Below are positions 1 through 8,867 of a stretch of DNA of 64,000 nt, piece by piece (the stretch's first letter is position 1; the number at the start of each line of letters is the position of its first letter). The notes beneath the pieces were generated by a model that saw only the letters and a list, made by a program, of their open reading frames with translations, made no database searches and was not told where the DNA came from. The stretch spans positions 3,790,501 to 3,854,500 of the forward strand of contig NZ_JAHBRW010000001.1 in the NCBI RefSeq assembly GCF_018398315.1. The letters are read 5' to 3'. Source of the DNA: Chelatococcus sp. YT9. GTDB taxonomy: Bacteria; Pseudomonadota; Alphaproteobacteria; Rhizobiales; Beijerinckiaceae. The position numbers were made by a program, and so were the translations under genes.

Positions 1-1290
1 GTCCGGGGCAAAGCCGATTGGCAAGGCGATCGCCGGACAAGCCGTCATCGAAAGGATTGCGGTGATTGCGATCCAGTCGAGATAGGTGTTCATGGCCACA
101 CCCTCGATGGATGCAGGATAGAGCGTTTCGACCGGGAACGGCATGGCCTGCGTCGCTGGGCAGATCAAGAACTCGTGGCGATCGAGGAGATCAATCATAC
201 GCCGGTAGAAATCCGCACGGTAGCGCTCGGCGGCCGCCAGGGTGGCGCCGGATTGTGAGGCGCCGCGTTCGATATCCTGCAAGACGCCAGCTGGGAAGAG
301 CGCGCGATGCATGGGAAGGAAAGGCTCCCAAGCGGCCAGGAAGCTCGCGCCTCGTAGCGCGAGAAAGGCATCGAGGGCGCCGGTGATATCCGGCGTGGCG
401 ACTTCCGTTCGCACCCCCGCGCGCACGAGCATTGCGACGAAGATTTCGAAAGCCGCTCGGATGGGTTGCGCAACGGGGAGCTGCCCGAGATCGACACTGA
501 CCGCGACATGGCCCGGCTTTGACGGGGCGCGGGCTGCATCGAGGAAGGGTGGTTCCGTCGAAGGATTGGTCAGCACGTCGCCTGGATCATAGCCCACCAT
601 CGCGTCAAGCAGGAGCGCGAGGTCGGTGACGTCGCGGGCCATCGGGCCTTCCACGGCAAGCGTATCGAAAGGCGCGGCGAGGCGCTTTCGCGGCACCCGC
701 CCGGGCGTTGGGCGAAGGCCCGTGACGTTGCAGAAGGCTGCGGGAATACGCAGGCTGCCCCCCAGATCGTTGCCGTGGGCTAGCCAGGCTTCGCCTGTTG
801 CGAGCGCAACAGCTGCGCCACCGGAGGAGCCGCCGCAAGTCAGCCTGATATCATAGGGATTGCGCGTCGCGCCGAAGACCGCATTGGTGGTCTGGGCACC
901 GCCGAGCTCCGACAGATTGGACTTCGCGATGGGAACCGCGCCACGGCGCTCAAGAAGAGCGACGGTGCGGTCCGACGTGTCGGCGACCCGATCTCGAAAG
1001 AGTGGAGTGCCACTCGTGGTGCGCACGCCGGCGACGTCGTTGTTGTCCTTCACCACGATAGGCAGTCCCGCCAATAACGGGAGAGGCTCACCGCGCTTGC
1101 GGGCCGCATCGATGGCGGCAGCCTGCTCGCGTCCGCGTTCGAGACACAGGGTCGGCAGCGCATTTACGCTAGGCTCGATCGCTGCAATACGGGTAGCGGC
1201 AAGGTCGACGAGTTCGAGCGCGGATATCTCGCCCGCGCGCAGGAGACTGACGACGTGGTTTGCGCTGGCTCCGATCAATTCATCAGACAT
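1..1290 (-). CDS. Amidase signature family hydrolase (3' end outside window)
   Basis: Hydrolyses a C-N amide bond, probably in the cytoplasm, on an unknown amide. The reverse strand reads MSDELIGASANHVVSLLRAG and runs off the window edge after about 430 residues; relatives are about 460-480 long, so only the C-terminus is missing. The amidase Ser-cisSer-Lys triad is visible: Lys in IVVKDNNDVAG (about residue 85) and the Gly/Ser-rich CGGSSGGAAVAL (about residue 150), followed by GNDLGGSLRIPAAFCNVTGL, the second conserved block. The gene begins 5 nt after the LacI-type gene on the same strand, so the two are almost certainly cotranscribed. Substrate cannot be assigned; the neighbouring importer suggests an imported amide or peptide-like compound. 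Confidence 0.9.
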   Translation of the reverse strand, partial: MSDELIGASANHVVSLLRAGEISALELVDLAATRIAAIEPSVNALPTLCLERGREQAAAIDAARKRGEPLPLLAGLPIVVKDNNDVAGVRTTSGTPLFRDRVADTSDRTVALLERRGAVPIAKSNLSELGGAQTTNAVFGATRNPYDIRLTCGGSSGGAAVALATGEAWLAHGNDLGGSLRIPAAFCNVTGLRPTPGRVPRKRLAAPFDTLAVEGPMARDVTDLALLLDAMVGYDPGDVLTNPSTEPPFLDAARAPSKPGHVAVSVDLGQLPVAQPIRAAFEIFVAMLVRAGVRTEVATPDITGALDAFLALRGASFLAAWEPFLPMHRALFPAGVLQDIERGASQSGATLAAAERYRADFYRRMIDLLDRHEFLICPATQAMPFPVETLYPASIEGVAMNTYLDWIAITAILSMTACPAIALPIGFAPD

Positions 1291-1295
1291 GGTTT

Positions 1296-2396
1296 TCATC
1301 CAGCATGGTTTGAGTCGATTGAGGCGTCGTCAGCAGGGCTCCGGCCGGTAGAGTTCTGGCCCGTGGTAACGTGGCCTGCCTGTCGACGGTGACCGGGCCG
1401 GGCAGTCGACTCGCGCACCACCAGGCTGGGTGCGAGAACGCGGGTTTCGCCGGGGCCGGTCCGCACGCCCTGAATCCGGTCGATCAGAAGATCGAGCACG
1501 TGCTTGCCCATGGCGGCCACAGGCTGCGCGACCGTTGTCAGGCGAGGTGTGAATGCCCCCGCCCACGGGAAGTCGTCGATACCGATAACAGACACATCGC
1601 GCGGGCAGGCGAGGCCTAGATCGGCGAGGGCGCGCATTACACCGATGGTCATGACGTTATTGGTCGCGAAGATGGCAGTGGGCGCATCCTCGCGTCGCAG
1701 CATCTCTATGGCGGCCCTGTAAGCTTCGTTCTCGCGATAGCGCGCATCGCATATCAATGAAGGGTCGAAGGAGATACCAGCCGCCAGAAGTGTTTCCCTA
1801 TAGCCCTGCAGGCGGTCGGCCGCGGTGCGTAGTACCTCAGGTCCGTTGATGAGGCCGATGCGTCGGTGGCCGGCTTCGATGAGATGTGACGTTGCAAGCG
1901 CACCCGCGCGGTGATTGTCAAGGACGACGGCATCATAGCCGAGTTCGACCATACCGCGATCGACGAGAGCCACCGGCACGGCGAGCTCTGCAAGGATCGC
2001 AGCCCGGTTGATGGAGATCGCGCCCGTCGGGGCGAGGATGAGGCCATCGATCCTCTGGGCCCTGAGCATCTGCATGTGCCGCTCCTCGCGCGCAAAGGCC
2101 TCGCCGGAGTTGCATAGCACCATCGAGAAGCCAGCTTTGGCTGCGGCGTTCTCCACGGCCTCGAACAACTCACTGAAGAAAGGGTTGGTAATGTCGGCGA
2201 CGACCATGCCGATGAGGCCACTGGTGCGCATGCGCAGACTGCGGGCCGCAGCATGCGGAGAATAGCCGAGTTTTTCGACTGCCGCGTGAACCCGCGCGCT
2301 GAGTTCAGAGCTCACGCGTCCGGGACGGTTCAGGGCATTGGACACGGTGGTGACGGACACACCTGCCAGGCGCGCAACGTCGCGAATAGTCGCCAT
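1296..2396 (-). CDS. LacI/GalR family transcriptional regulator
   Basis: DNA-binding repressor, 366 aa. The N-terminal helix-turn-helix is textbook LacI: IRDVARLAGVSVTTVSNALN at about residues 3-22, followed by the hinge region GYSPHAAARSLR. The rest is a periplasmic-binding-protein-like ligand domain (GLIGMVVADITNPFF, SVIGIDDFPWAGAFTPRLTT). It lies upstream of and cotranscribed with the amidase, and is divergent from an ABC importer. Two CG-centred palindromes lie in the 188-bp divergent spacer, so it probably represses both its own operon and the importer, with the imported substrate or its product as inducer. The C-terminus after about residue 340 is low in conserved features. Confidence 0.95.
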   Translation of the reverse strand: MATIRDVARLAGVSVTTVSNALNRPGRVSSELSARVHAAVEKLGYSPHAAARSLRMRTSGLIGMVVADITNPFFSELFEAVENAAAKAGFSMVLCNSGEAFAREERHMQMLRAQRIDGLILAPTGAISINRAAILAELAVPVALVDRGMVELGYDAVVLDNHRAGALATSHLIEAGHRRIGLINGPEVLRTAADRLQGYRETLLAAGISFDPSLICDARYRENEAYRAAIEMLRREDAPTAIFATNNVMTIGVMRALADLGLACPRDVSVIGIDDFPWAGAFTPRLTTVAQPVAAMGKHVLDLLIDRIQGVRTGPGETRVLAPSLVVRESTARPGHRRQAGHVTTGQNSTGRSPADDASIDSNHAG

Positions 2397-2406
2397 CTTG
2401 ATCCAA

Positions 2407-2416
2407 AAAACGTTTT
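2407..2416. promoter_or_regulatory. LacI-type operator candidate 1
   Basis: Perfect palindrome AAAACGTTTT centred on CG, in the wider context GTAAAACGTTTTTTGG on the minus strand. It sits 11 nt upstream of the start codon of the LacI-family gene. CG-centred palindromes of this type are typical LacI/GalR half-site pairs, so autoregulation is likely. Confidence 0.55.
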
Positions 2417-2518
2417 ACAAAGATCGCCTTCATCTCACGGCTGAGTCCAAATTCAAACAGAAAAATTCGCATGAAATTTCGCTTGCCCGAAGGCGTGACG
2501 CTATGAGAGGCTTTATGC

Positions 2519-2528
2519 GAAACGTTAC
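2519..2528. promoter_or_regulatory. LacI-type operator candidate 2
   Basis: GAAACGTTAC, a CG-centred imperfect palindrome (core AACGTT), 57 nt upstream of the first permease start and 112 bp from candidate 1. The pair brackets the divergent promoter region, an arrangement that would let the LacI-type protein control the importer. Confidence 0.5.
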
Positions 2529-2584
2529 ACAAGTGGGGGAGCGCCGTGTCCGGTCGCGTGCTGATGCTGCGAGGAGCAGGGTAG

Positions 2585-3526
2585 ATGGGGCGGTATGTCG
2601 TGCGGCGGCTGATCGGCACACTGCCGGTTTTCCTCTTTGTCGCTCTGTTCACCTTTTGTCTGCTTCGGCTCACCCCTGGTGATCCCGCCGCGCTGCTCGC
2701 CGGCGATCAGGCGACGACCGCCGAGGTCGAGGCTGTTCGGCTGAAGCTCGGTCTCGACAGACCGATTCCGGAGCAGCTCGTCGGCTGGGCCAGGCAGCTC
2801 GCCTCAGGCGATCTTGGCCAATCGGTCTTCTCAAATATGCCGGTGACGCGACTGATCGGGCAGCGCGCCGAGGCAACCGCCATGCTGGCGCTCGTTGCCA
2901 TCGTGATGTCGCTCGTCTTTGCTCTGCCGATGGGCACCCTCGCCGCTGTCCGAGCCGGCGGTGCCGTTGACCGAATGACGATGGCCTTCGCGGTGCTCGG
3001 TTTCTCGGCGCCGGTTTTCGTTGTCGGCTTCTTCCTCGTCTATGTCTTCTCACTCTCGCTCGGCTGGTTCCCGACCCAAGGCTATACGCCGCTGTCCGCC
3101 GGCCTCTGGCCATGTCTGCGGAGTCTCTTTCTGCCCGGCCTCACTCTGGCATTGCTCTATACGTCGCTGATCGCGCGCGTTACCCGAGCTAGTCTGCTTG
3201 ATGTCCTATCGGAGGATTATATCCGCACGGCCAACGCCAAGGGGGTGCGGCCGCGCGCCATACTCATGGCGCACGCCCTGCGCAATGCGGCGGTTCCCAT
3301 CGTCACCGTTGTGGGCGTCGGCATGGCGGCCCTGCTTGGGGGTGTGGTGGTCACGGAAACGGTCTTCAACATTCCGGGGCTTGGCCGGCTGACCACCGAT
3401 GCGATCCTGCGCCGCGATTACCCGGTCGTCCAAGGACTGATCCTGCTGTTCTCGACAATCTACGTCTTCGTCAACCTCCTGGTCGACCTCAGCTACGGGC
3501 TGTTCGACCCGCGCGTGCGTTATTGA
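2585..3526 (+). CDS. ABC transporter permease, DppB/OppB type
   Basis: Inner-membrane permease subunit of a peptide/nickel-type ABC importer, 313 aa. It opens with the family pattern YVVRRLIGTLPVFLFV and LRLTPGDPAALLAG, has about six hydrophobic helices, and carries the EAA loop near residues 215-240 (DYIRTANAKGVRPRAILMAH) that docks on the ATPase. It ends with the usual LFDPRVRY. The ribosome site GAGGAGCAGGG lies just before ATG. The second permease starts 7 nt after the stop. No ATPase gene follows, so the nucleotide-binding subunits must be shared or encoded elsewhere. Confidence 0.95.
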   Translation: MGRYVVRRLIGTLPVFLFVALFTFCLLRLTPGDPAALLAGDQATTAEVEAVRLKLGLDRPIPEQLVGWARQLASGDLGQSVFSNMPVTRLIGQRAEATAMLALVAIVMSLVFALPMGTLAAVRAGGAVDRMTMAFAVLGFSAPVFVVGFFLVYVFSLSLGWFPTQGYTPLSAGLWPCLRSLFLPGLTLALLYTSLIARVTRASLLDVLSEDYIRTANAKGVRPRAILMAHALRNAAVPIVTVVGVGMAALLGGVVVTETVFNIPGLGRLTTDAILRRDYPVVQGLILLFSTIYVFVNLLVDLSYGLFDPRVRY

Positions 3527-3533
3527 GGCGGCC

Positions 3534-4448
3534 ATGGCGATGATCGAAGCCAAAGCCGTCGAGACCAACGCCGTCGAGACCAAGCAGGCAGGCGCTGTGA
3601 CGCCTGTAAACCATCGAGTTGGGCTCCGTCACTTTCTCAGGCGGCATCCCGTCATTCTGGTGGGGATCAGCGTCCTCTTGCTTTTCATGCTGATCGCCGC
3701 GACGGCTCCCTACCTCTTACCGGACCCCGCGCGGCTTGATCCATCGCAGCGCCTCCGGCCGCCAAGTTGGCAGAATTGGTTCGGAACCGATCACCTCGGC
3801 CGCTCCGTGTTGTCACGCACGCTGAACGGCACCAGCATTTCCTTGTCAGCCGGCACTTTGGTGATGGTGCTAACGACGTTCTTCGGCGTGCTCTTTGGCC
3901 TTCTGTCAGGGTTTTTCCGCAAGCTCGATGGCGTCCTCATGCGCTTCATGGACGGTGTGATGGCGATACCTGGAATCCTTTTGGCCATCGCGCTGATGTC
4001 ACTGTTCGGGTCGAGCCTTCAGAACGTGGTGGTCGCCATCACGATCGTGGAGGTGCCACGCATGTCGCGCGTCGTCCGGAGCTGCGTGCTGGTGCTGCGC
4101 GACCAGCCCTATGTGGAGGCATCGATCACGCTGGGCACGCGTGTTCCGCGCCTGTTGTATCGCGATATCCTGCCTAATATCGCCGCTCCCGTGCTGGTGC
4201 AGGCCACTTACGTCTTCGCGGCCGCAATGGTTGTCGAGTCGGTTTTGTCGTTCCTCGGTGCAGGCACTCCACCGACCATTCCAAGCTGGGGCAACATGCT
4301 CGCCGAGGGGCGCCAGTATCTGCAGCGCGCGCCTTGGATCGCCGCCTTTCCAGGGGTGTTTCTCGCGCTGCTCATTCTGACTGTGAACGTTCTCGGCGAT
4401 GCCCTGCGGGATGCGCTCGATCCCAAACTCAGCCGGCGCAGAAACTGA
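3534..4448 (+). CDS. ABC transporter permease, DppC/OppC type
   Basis: Second inner-membrane permease of the same importer, 304 aa. The N-terminal cytoplasmic segment is followed by a helix (PVILVGISVLLLFMLIAATA), then the DppC landmark NWFGTDHLGRSVLSR (about residue 82) and the EAA loop YVEASITLGTRVPRLLYRDI (about residue 190). The C-terminus NVLGDALRDALDPKLSRR is typical. The first ~25 residues carry a short imperfect repeat (AVETNAVETK), an unusual non-conserved leader. Spacing to the upstream permease is 7 nt, so translation is probably coupled. Confidence 0.95.
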   Translation: MAMIEAKAVETNAVETKQAGAVTPVNHRVGLRHFLRRHPVILVGISVLLLFMLIAATAPYLLPDPARLDPSQRLRPPSWQNWFGTDHLGRSVLSRTLNGTSISLSAGTLVMVLTTFFGVLFGLLSGFFRKLDGVLMRFMDGVMAIPGILLAIALMSLFGSSLQNVVVAITIVEVPRMSRVVRSCVLVLRDQPYVEASITLGTRVPRLLYRDILPNIAAPVLVQATYVFAAAMVVESVLSFLGAGTPPTIPSWGNMLAEGRQYLQRAPWIAAFPGVFLALLILTVNVLGDALRDALDPKLSRRRN

Positions 4449-4579
4449 TGCGGTTCTCGCGTCGGTTTCTGAAAGTCGGCTGTTCGGAGGCGTGAAAGAA
4501 CCAACGGATCGAAGCTTTCTTCGCCGCAAACGAAAGGCGGAGGTGCTCTCGAGGTAAAACTCAAGGAAGGGGAGAAAAC

Positions 4580-6139
4580 ATGAAGCCTAGACAGGGATGG
4601 GGGCTCGCGGTCGCGGCGGCGATCGTTGGCCTGTGGGCGCTGCCGGCAGCAGCGGAGATCACGTTGAAGGTTCGTCCCTTCGGCGATCTCAAGACCATCG
4701 ATCCGATCACCACATCGGACTACATGGTCCGTAATCACGGCTACATGGTCTACGACGTTCTCTTCGCGCAGAACGCGAAGGGTGAGATCGTGCCGCAAAT
4801 GGTTGCAAGCTACGATCGCTCGAAGGACGGATTGACCTGGACCTTCGTGCTGCGGGACGGGCTCAAGTTCAGCGACGGCGCGCCGGTCACGGCAGCGGAT
4901 GTGGTCGCTTCGCTCAAGCGTTGGGGTGAGCGCGACGGCCTCGGCCAGCAGCTCATGGCCAATACCGGAAGTCTGGAAGCCGTTGATGCAAAGACGGTCA
5001 AGCTGACCCTCAAGAATCCCTGGGGCTTGGTTCTGGAGGCGCTCGGCAAACCGAGCTCCAACGTTCCCTTCATCATGCCGGAGCGTATCGCCAAGACCCC
5101 GTCCAACGAGAACATCAAGGATCCGGTCGGCTCTGGCCCCTTTGTCATGAAGCTTGACGAATGGGCGCCCGGCTCGAAGGTGGTTTATGTTAAATCGCCG
5201 ACCTACAGCCCGCGTGGCGAAGCGCCCGACGGCCTGGCTGGAGGCAAGCCGGTGAAGGTCGATCGTGTGGAATGGCAAATCATTCCCGACGCGCAAACCG
5301 CGCTGAATGCGTTGCAGGCCGGTGAGATCGATATCTTCGAGGAAGTCCCGCCGGACATGATTCCCCTGGTGAAGGGCAATGCGGATGTGGGGATCGCAAA
5401 ACTCGCGGCCTTGCAGGGCGTGATGCGCTTCAACCAGTCGCAGCCGCCTTTCAACAATGCCAAGCTTCGGCAGGCGATCCTCACCCTCGTGGACCAGGAC
5501 CCGGCATTGCGTGCCTATGTCGATGACCCGAGCCTCTACACCAACTGCCCATCGTTCTACATGTGCGACTCGCCCTATTTCACGCAGGCGGGATGGCCAA
5601 AGCCCGACGTGGAAAAGGCCAAGCAGCTGGTCAAGGAAAGCGGCTATGACGGCACGCCGATCGTCCTTCTCGACGCGACCGAGACCGCCCTTCATCCGGC
5701 GAGCCTCGTGGTGGCGCAGGCCATGCGCGACATCGGCCTGAAGGTTGATTACCAAGCGATGGACTGGGGCACCCTGTCGAGCCGCCGGACGAGCAAGAAC
5801 CCGGTCGGGCAGGGCGGCTGGTCCATCTTCCTGTCCGGGCCCGCGGCGCCGGACATGAGTGAGCCGGTCGGCCATATGGCTCTGCGCTCGAATTGCGACA
5901 AGGCCTGGTTCGGCTGGCCTTGCGACGAGGAGATCGAGAAACTTCGCGCCTCTTTCACGACGGCACCGGATCTCGCAGCCCGCAAGGACATCGCCGAGAA
6001 GATCCAGCTCCGCGCCGTTGAGACTGTTCCCTATGTCCCTGTCGGCCAATTCTACCTGGTGCGCGGCGTTCGCAAGAACGTTGACGGCCTTCTGGCCGCT
6101 GGCGTTCCCGTCTACTGGAATGTCAGCAAGGGTCAGTGA
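4580..6139 (+). CDS. Peptide/nickel-type ABC substrate-binding protein
   Basis: Periplasmic solute-binding protein (SBP_bac_5 family), 519 aa. A Sec signal peptide (about residues 1-25, ending LPAAAE) precedes the mature domain. Family blocks include GDLKTIDPITTSDYMVRNHG, LTWTFVLRDGLKFSDGAPVT and DPVGSGPFVMKLDEW. A strong site AAGGAAGGGGAG precedes ATG. It is the third gene of the unit; 131 nt separate it from the permease and the usual dppD/F ATPases do not follow. Four cysteines in TNCPSFYMC and further on (SNCDKAWFGWPC) suggest disulfides in the periplasm. Ligand unknown; amidase and LacI context suggests an amide, peptide or sugar-conjugated solute. Confidence 0.93.
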   Translation: MKPRQGWGLAVAAAIVGLWALPAAAEITLKVRPFGDLKTIDPITTSDYMVRNHGYMVYDVLFAQNAKGEIVPQMVASYDRSKDGLTWTFVLRDGLKFSDGAPVTAADVVASLKRWGERDGLGQQLMANTGSLEAVDAKTVKLTLKNPWGLVLEALGKPSSNVPFIMPERIAKTPSNENIKDPVGSGPFVMKLDEWAPGSKVVYVKSPTYSPRGEAPDGLAGGKPVKVDRVEWQIIPDAQTALNALQAGEIDIFEEVPPDMIPLVKGNADVGIAKLAALQGVMRFNQSQPPFNNAKLRQAILTLVDQDPALRAYVDDPSLYTNCPSFYMCDSPYFTQAGWPKPDVEKAKQLVKESGYDGTPIVLLDATETALHPASLVVAQAMRDIGLKVDYQAMDWGTLSSRRTSKNPVGQGGWSIFLSGPAAPDMSEPVGHMALRSNCDKAWFGWPCDEEIEKLRASFTTAPDLAARKDIAEKIQLRAVETVPYVPVGQFYLVRGVRKNVDGLLAAGVPVYWNVSKGQ

Positions 6140-6152
6140 GTGTCCTGAAGGT

Positions 6153-6183
6153 GCCTAAAGCCTTCTGCTTAGGGCAAGGTTTT
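6153..6183 (+). terminator. Weak hairpin after the binding-protein gene
   Basis: GCCTAA and TTAGGGC can pair across a 10-nt loop just after the stop codon at 6139, followed by AAGGTTTT. The stem has a bulge and the T run is only four bases, so this is a weak intrinsic terminator candidate. Confidence 0.3.
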
Positions 6184-6335
6184 CATGAAGGGGAGCGATG
6201 CCGGCACTGCTTTCGGGCAGCCGCCGGCGTCCTGCTTCCTGGAGAGGTGATGGGCAAATCTGATCGTTGGTAGGAAAAAATTTGCCATCTCCGGTGCATC
6301 ACTGTGGGCGACAACGCGATCACAGGGATTCGCTC

Positions 6336-6548
6336 ATGACGGTACTCCGCTTCCCCAATCGGCCCTCTCGTCGGACCTATGAGGAAGAGTTTCTTCGCCT
6401 CTGCGCCTTGCGGCGCGAGATTGACGCGCAGCTTGACCAGCTCGTCGAGATGGTGAGCGCTTTGGGCGATGAGGAGAACGATGGCGGAAGCCCGCTTGTG
6501 ACCATGAGCGTTCCCGGCCGCAGTCGCCATGGACTGCGTGTCGTCTGA
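6336..6548 (+). CDS. Hypothetical protein, 70 aa, charged
   Basis: Small protein beginning MTVLRFPNRPSRRTYEEEFL, with an acidic/basic helical centre (LRREIDAQLDQLVEMVSALG) likely to form a short amphipathic or coiled helix and a Ser/Gly/Arg-rich tail. ATG at 6336 is preceded by AGGG at a suitable distance; a TTG at 6267 would add 23 low-complexity residues and is less likely. I do not recognise a family. It stands alone between the importer unit and the convergent acetamidase-like gene. Confidence 0.5.
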   Translation: MTVLRFPNRPSRRTYEEEFLRLCALRREIDAQLDQLVEMVSALGDEENDGGSPLVTMSVPGRSRHGLRVV

Positions 6549-6678
6549 TTCGACGTCAGGGCTGATCGATCCCGCTCGTATCGATGGTTGAGATCAGCCC
6601 TCCTCCGCAGTCCCATGTCGACGGCCGGTTCGCAAGGCCTTGGCGGAGACTGCGGCAAGATCCTCGCCCTGGCGTATT

Positions 6679-7992
6679 CTACAGCCCGTACTGCTCGCGC
6701 GCGTATTGGCCGAGACCGGCGGCATCCAGGCGGCTGAGCGGCGCGAGGAAGGTCACCTGAATGACGCCGGGCGCGCGCCCGATCTCAATGGCGCCGTTGA
6801 CGGTCGCGCGGTTGCGAATTTCCGGGACCGTGACGCCGAGAAGATCCGCTGCGCGCTGCAACCCGTTATCGATGGCGGCGTTCATGTTCGCCGCGGTGCC
6901 GATGACGGAGATTGGCGCGAGATCCTCGATGGCGCTCACACCCCACTGGCTCGCGAGCTTCTGCGCCGCCGCCTTCTCACCGGGCGAGAGCGGCCGCGCC
7001 AATGGCGGCAGATCTTCCGGCAGCGGGAAGAGAACCGGCCCGTCGATGCGATAGTTCTTCACCACCTCGATTTGCAGCGTGACGCTGCCCGCCACATCCA
7101 TGGTATGGCCGGCGATCTCGCCGTCGCCTTGGGCGGCGTGCATGTCTCCCATGTAAACGCCAGCGCCCTTCACCTTCACCGGCGCCACGAGGATCGCGCC
7201 TGCGCGCACCGCGTCGATATCCATATGACCGTCCGTCTTGTGCGCGGCCAACTGCTCGGCCGTGACTGCATAGGGATGGGGGGCGCCGACGAGGAAGGCG
7301 CCGAAATCGCCTGCGTTGTGAGAGTCCGGCAGGGCCATTGACGGCGTTGTGCCGAGCTGGCCGAGAAACGGCCTGAGACGCACGGGCACGCCGGCCATGT
7401 CCGCCGGCGCGAAGGTCAGAATGGAGTGCTGCACCGAATGATCGGGCAGCGCCGCATAATGCTTGGCTTCACGAGCGATCTTGTCAGCGGCTGATCGCGG
7501 CATGGTCAGGCCGACGCCGTGCGCATGGTCGAATACGACAGTATAGCCATGGACGATCTCGAAAGGCTTTACGGCGTTGCCGCATTTGTTGCAGCGCACC
7601 GCGTCCTGACCAATGCCCTCGACGTGGGTTTCCGGCCAGATCTCGTCGCAGACCGGGCAGCGCGCCGCCACATAGGGATCGCCCAGACAGAAACCGGCGG
7701 GTGAGCTGTCATGGCCTGATGCAGTAGCGAGCGAGGTAACGGTGATGTCGCGAATGCGGATCGCGACGGCATCGCCCGGCTCGGCGCCCTCGATGAAGAC
7801 GGGCTGGGTGACTTCATGCCCACCGCGCAGTCGCGGGGTGATCATTGGCCCCCAGCATCCCGGTGCGGTATTCGCGATGATGGTGCCTCCGTTCTCCAGC
7901 GGTCCGAGCATGGGCTCCTTCGGGTCAAGGACACTGTTTGTGAAGCCCTGCACGACCACGCTACGCTGGGTGGTTGAATGTCCGTCCGTCAT
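6679..7992 (-). CDS. Acetamidase/formamidase family protein with Cys4 ribbon insertion
   Basis: Metal-dependent hydrolase family FmdA/AmdA, 437 aa, acting on a small amide, probably releasing ammonia. Conserved blocks are NTAPGCWGPMITPRLRGGHE, VFIEGAEPGDAVAIRI, PDSHNAGDFGAFLVGAPHPY and GVYMGDMHAAQGDGEIAGH. Unusual is an insertion with Cys112-x2-Cys115 (CPVCDE) and Cys134-x2-Cys137 (CNKCGN), which looks like a zinc ribbon. ATG at 7992 has GGGAGGG ten bases upstream. It is convergent with the importer unit. With the amidase at 1-1290 it suggests that amide nitrogen use is a local theme. True substrate not determinable. Confidence 0.9.
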   Translation of the reverse strand: MTDGHSTTQRSVVVQGFTNSVLDPKEPMLGPLENGGTIIANTAPGCWGPMITPRLRGGHEVTQPVFIEGAEPGDAVAIRIRDITVTSLATASGHDSSPAGFCLGDPYVAARCPVCDEIWPETHVEGIGQDAVRCNKCGNAVKPFEIVHGYTVVFDHAHGVGLTMPRSAADKIAREAKHYAALPDHSVQHSILTFAPADMAGVPVRLRPFLGQLGTTPSMALPDSHNAGDFGAFLVGAPHPYAVTAEQLAAHKTDGHMDIDAVRAGAILVAPVKVKGAGVYMGDMHAAQGDGEIAGHTMDVAGSVTLQIEVVKNYRIDGPVLFPLPEDLPPLARPLSPGEKAAAQKLASQWGVSAIEDLAPISVIGTAANMNAAIDNGLQRAADLLGVTVPEIRNRATVNGAIEIGRAPGVIQVTFLAPLSRLDAAGLGQYAREQYGL

Positions 7993-8015
7993 GGCGCCAC
8001 GGCCCTCCCTTTGTC

Positions 8016-8035
8016 ATAGGCTGCACCGAGCCTAT
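8016..8035. promoter_or_regulatory. Inverted repeat upstream of the acetamidase-like gene
   Basis: ATAGGCT-6 nt-AGCCTAT, perfect 7-bp arms, 24 nt upstream of the acetamidase-like start codon on the minus strand. The position fits an operator or a 5'-leader hairpin. No regulator gene sits beside it. Confidence 0.4.
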
Positions 8036-8221
8036 CACACCGGCGGATGCATTGATCCGAATCGCTGCACTCGCCGGCGCTTGATTCGTTCATGATATGT
8101 TCTATACTGCAGGTCGTTTCGGGCATCTACCAAGAGGCTCTAGCGTTGTCGCGCGTCTCGGCGGCCCGGTCGCCAATTTAATGGGATCGGGCTGCGATTA
8201 TTGCGTAGGGGAGCGCCCGTC

Positions 8222-8818
8222 ATGCAAGATCAGCTTGATTTATTCCGGGACGAGCCCTGGCGGCCGAAGTTGCCCGAGAGGCTGTTTTTCTGCCTGCTTC
8301 CAGACCGTGGATCCGCCGCAAAGATCGCGCGCTTCAGCACCGCCTTTCGGCAGCTGAACGCGATCCAGGGAGACGTCCTGAAACCAGGGCGCCTCCATGT
8401 GTCGCTGTACCACGTGGGCGACTACAAACGGCTGCCAACGCACAAGGTTTATGCGTCGGAGCTCGCTGCTCGCACCATCGGTGGGCAGGCGTTCGAGGTT
8501 ACCTTCTCTTCGGTGGGGAGTTTTCGGCCAGCACCCAAGCGCGGCGGCGGGGAGCGCAAACATCCCCTCGTGCTGCTGGCGGAAGCCGGTTCTCTCCAGC
8601 GTCTGCACGAGTCGCTCGTCGAAGCCATGCGGGGCCATGGCCTACGCGCGGCAGACACTTTCAAGCCGCATATGACGCTGGCCTACTGTCCGGGGCCGGT
8701 GCCCTTTCAGTCGATTGGTCCGATCCGTTTCAAGGCCACGGCCTTCACACTTATTCACAGCGAACGCGGACTAGGACGATACCATGAGAAGGGCCGCTGG
8801 CCGCTCGCCGACGCATGA
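8222..8818 (+). CDS. 2'-5' RNA ligase / RNA 2',3'-cyclic phosphodiesterase family (2H phosphoesterase)
   Basis: 198 aa protein of the LigT/ThpR 2H superfamily, acting on 2',3'-cyclic or 2',5'-linked phosphate ends of RNA or nucleotides. Both catalytic H-x-[ST]-x motifs are present: HVSL in GRLHVSLYHVGDYKR (about residue 58) and HMTL in FKPHMTLAYCPGP (about residue 150). ATG at 8222 follows GGGGAG; an upstream TTG in the same frame is unlikely. It is monocistronic here. In-vivo substrate of most family members is uncertain. Confidence 0.9.
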   Translation: MQDQLDLFRDEPWRPKLPERLFFCLLPDRGSAAKIARFSTAFRQLNAIQGDVLKPGRLHVSLYHVGDYKRLPTHKVYASELAARTIGGQAFEVTFSSVGSFRPAPKRGGGERKHPLVLLAEAGSLQRLHESLVEAMRGHGLRAADTFKPHMTLAYCPGPVPFQSIGPIRFKATAFTLIHSERGLGRYHEKGRWPLADA

Positions 8819-8867
8819 GCCCGCGGGCTGCGCGGAAGGAGAGGTGGACCATGGAGGCAAGGCAATT

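Noticed and set aside
4208-6049. 613-codon frame on the minus strand through the first binding-protein gene
   Set aside because: His/Arg-rich shadow of a strongly supported plus-strand gene; no conserved domain.
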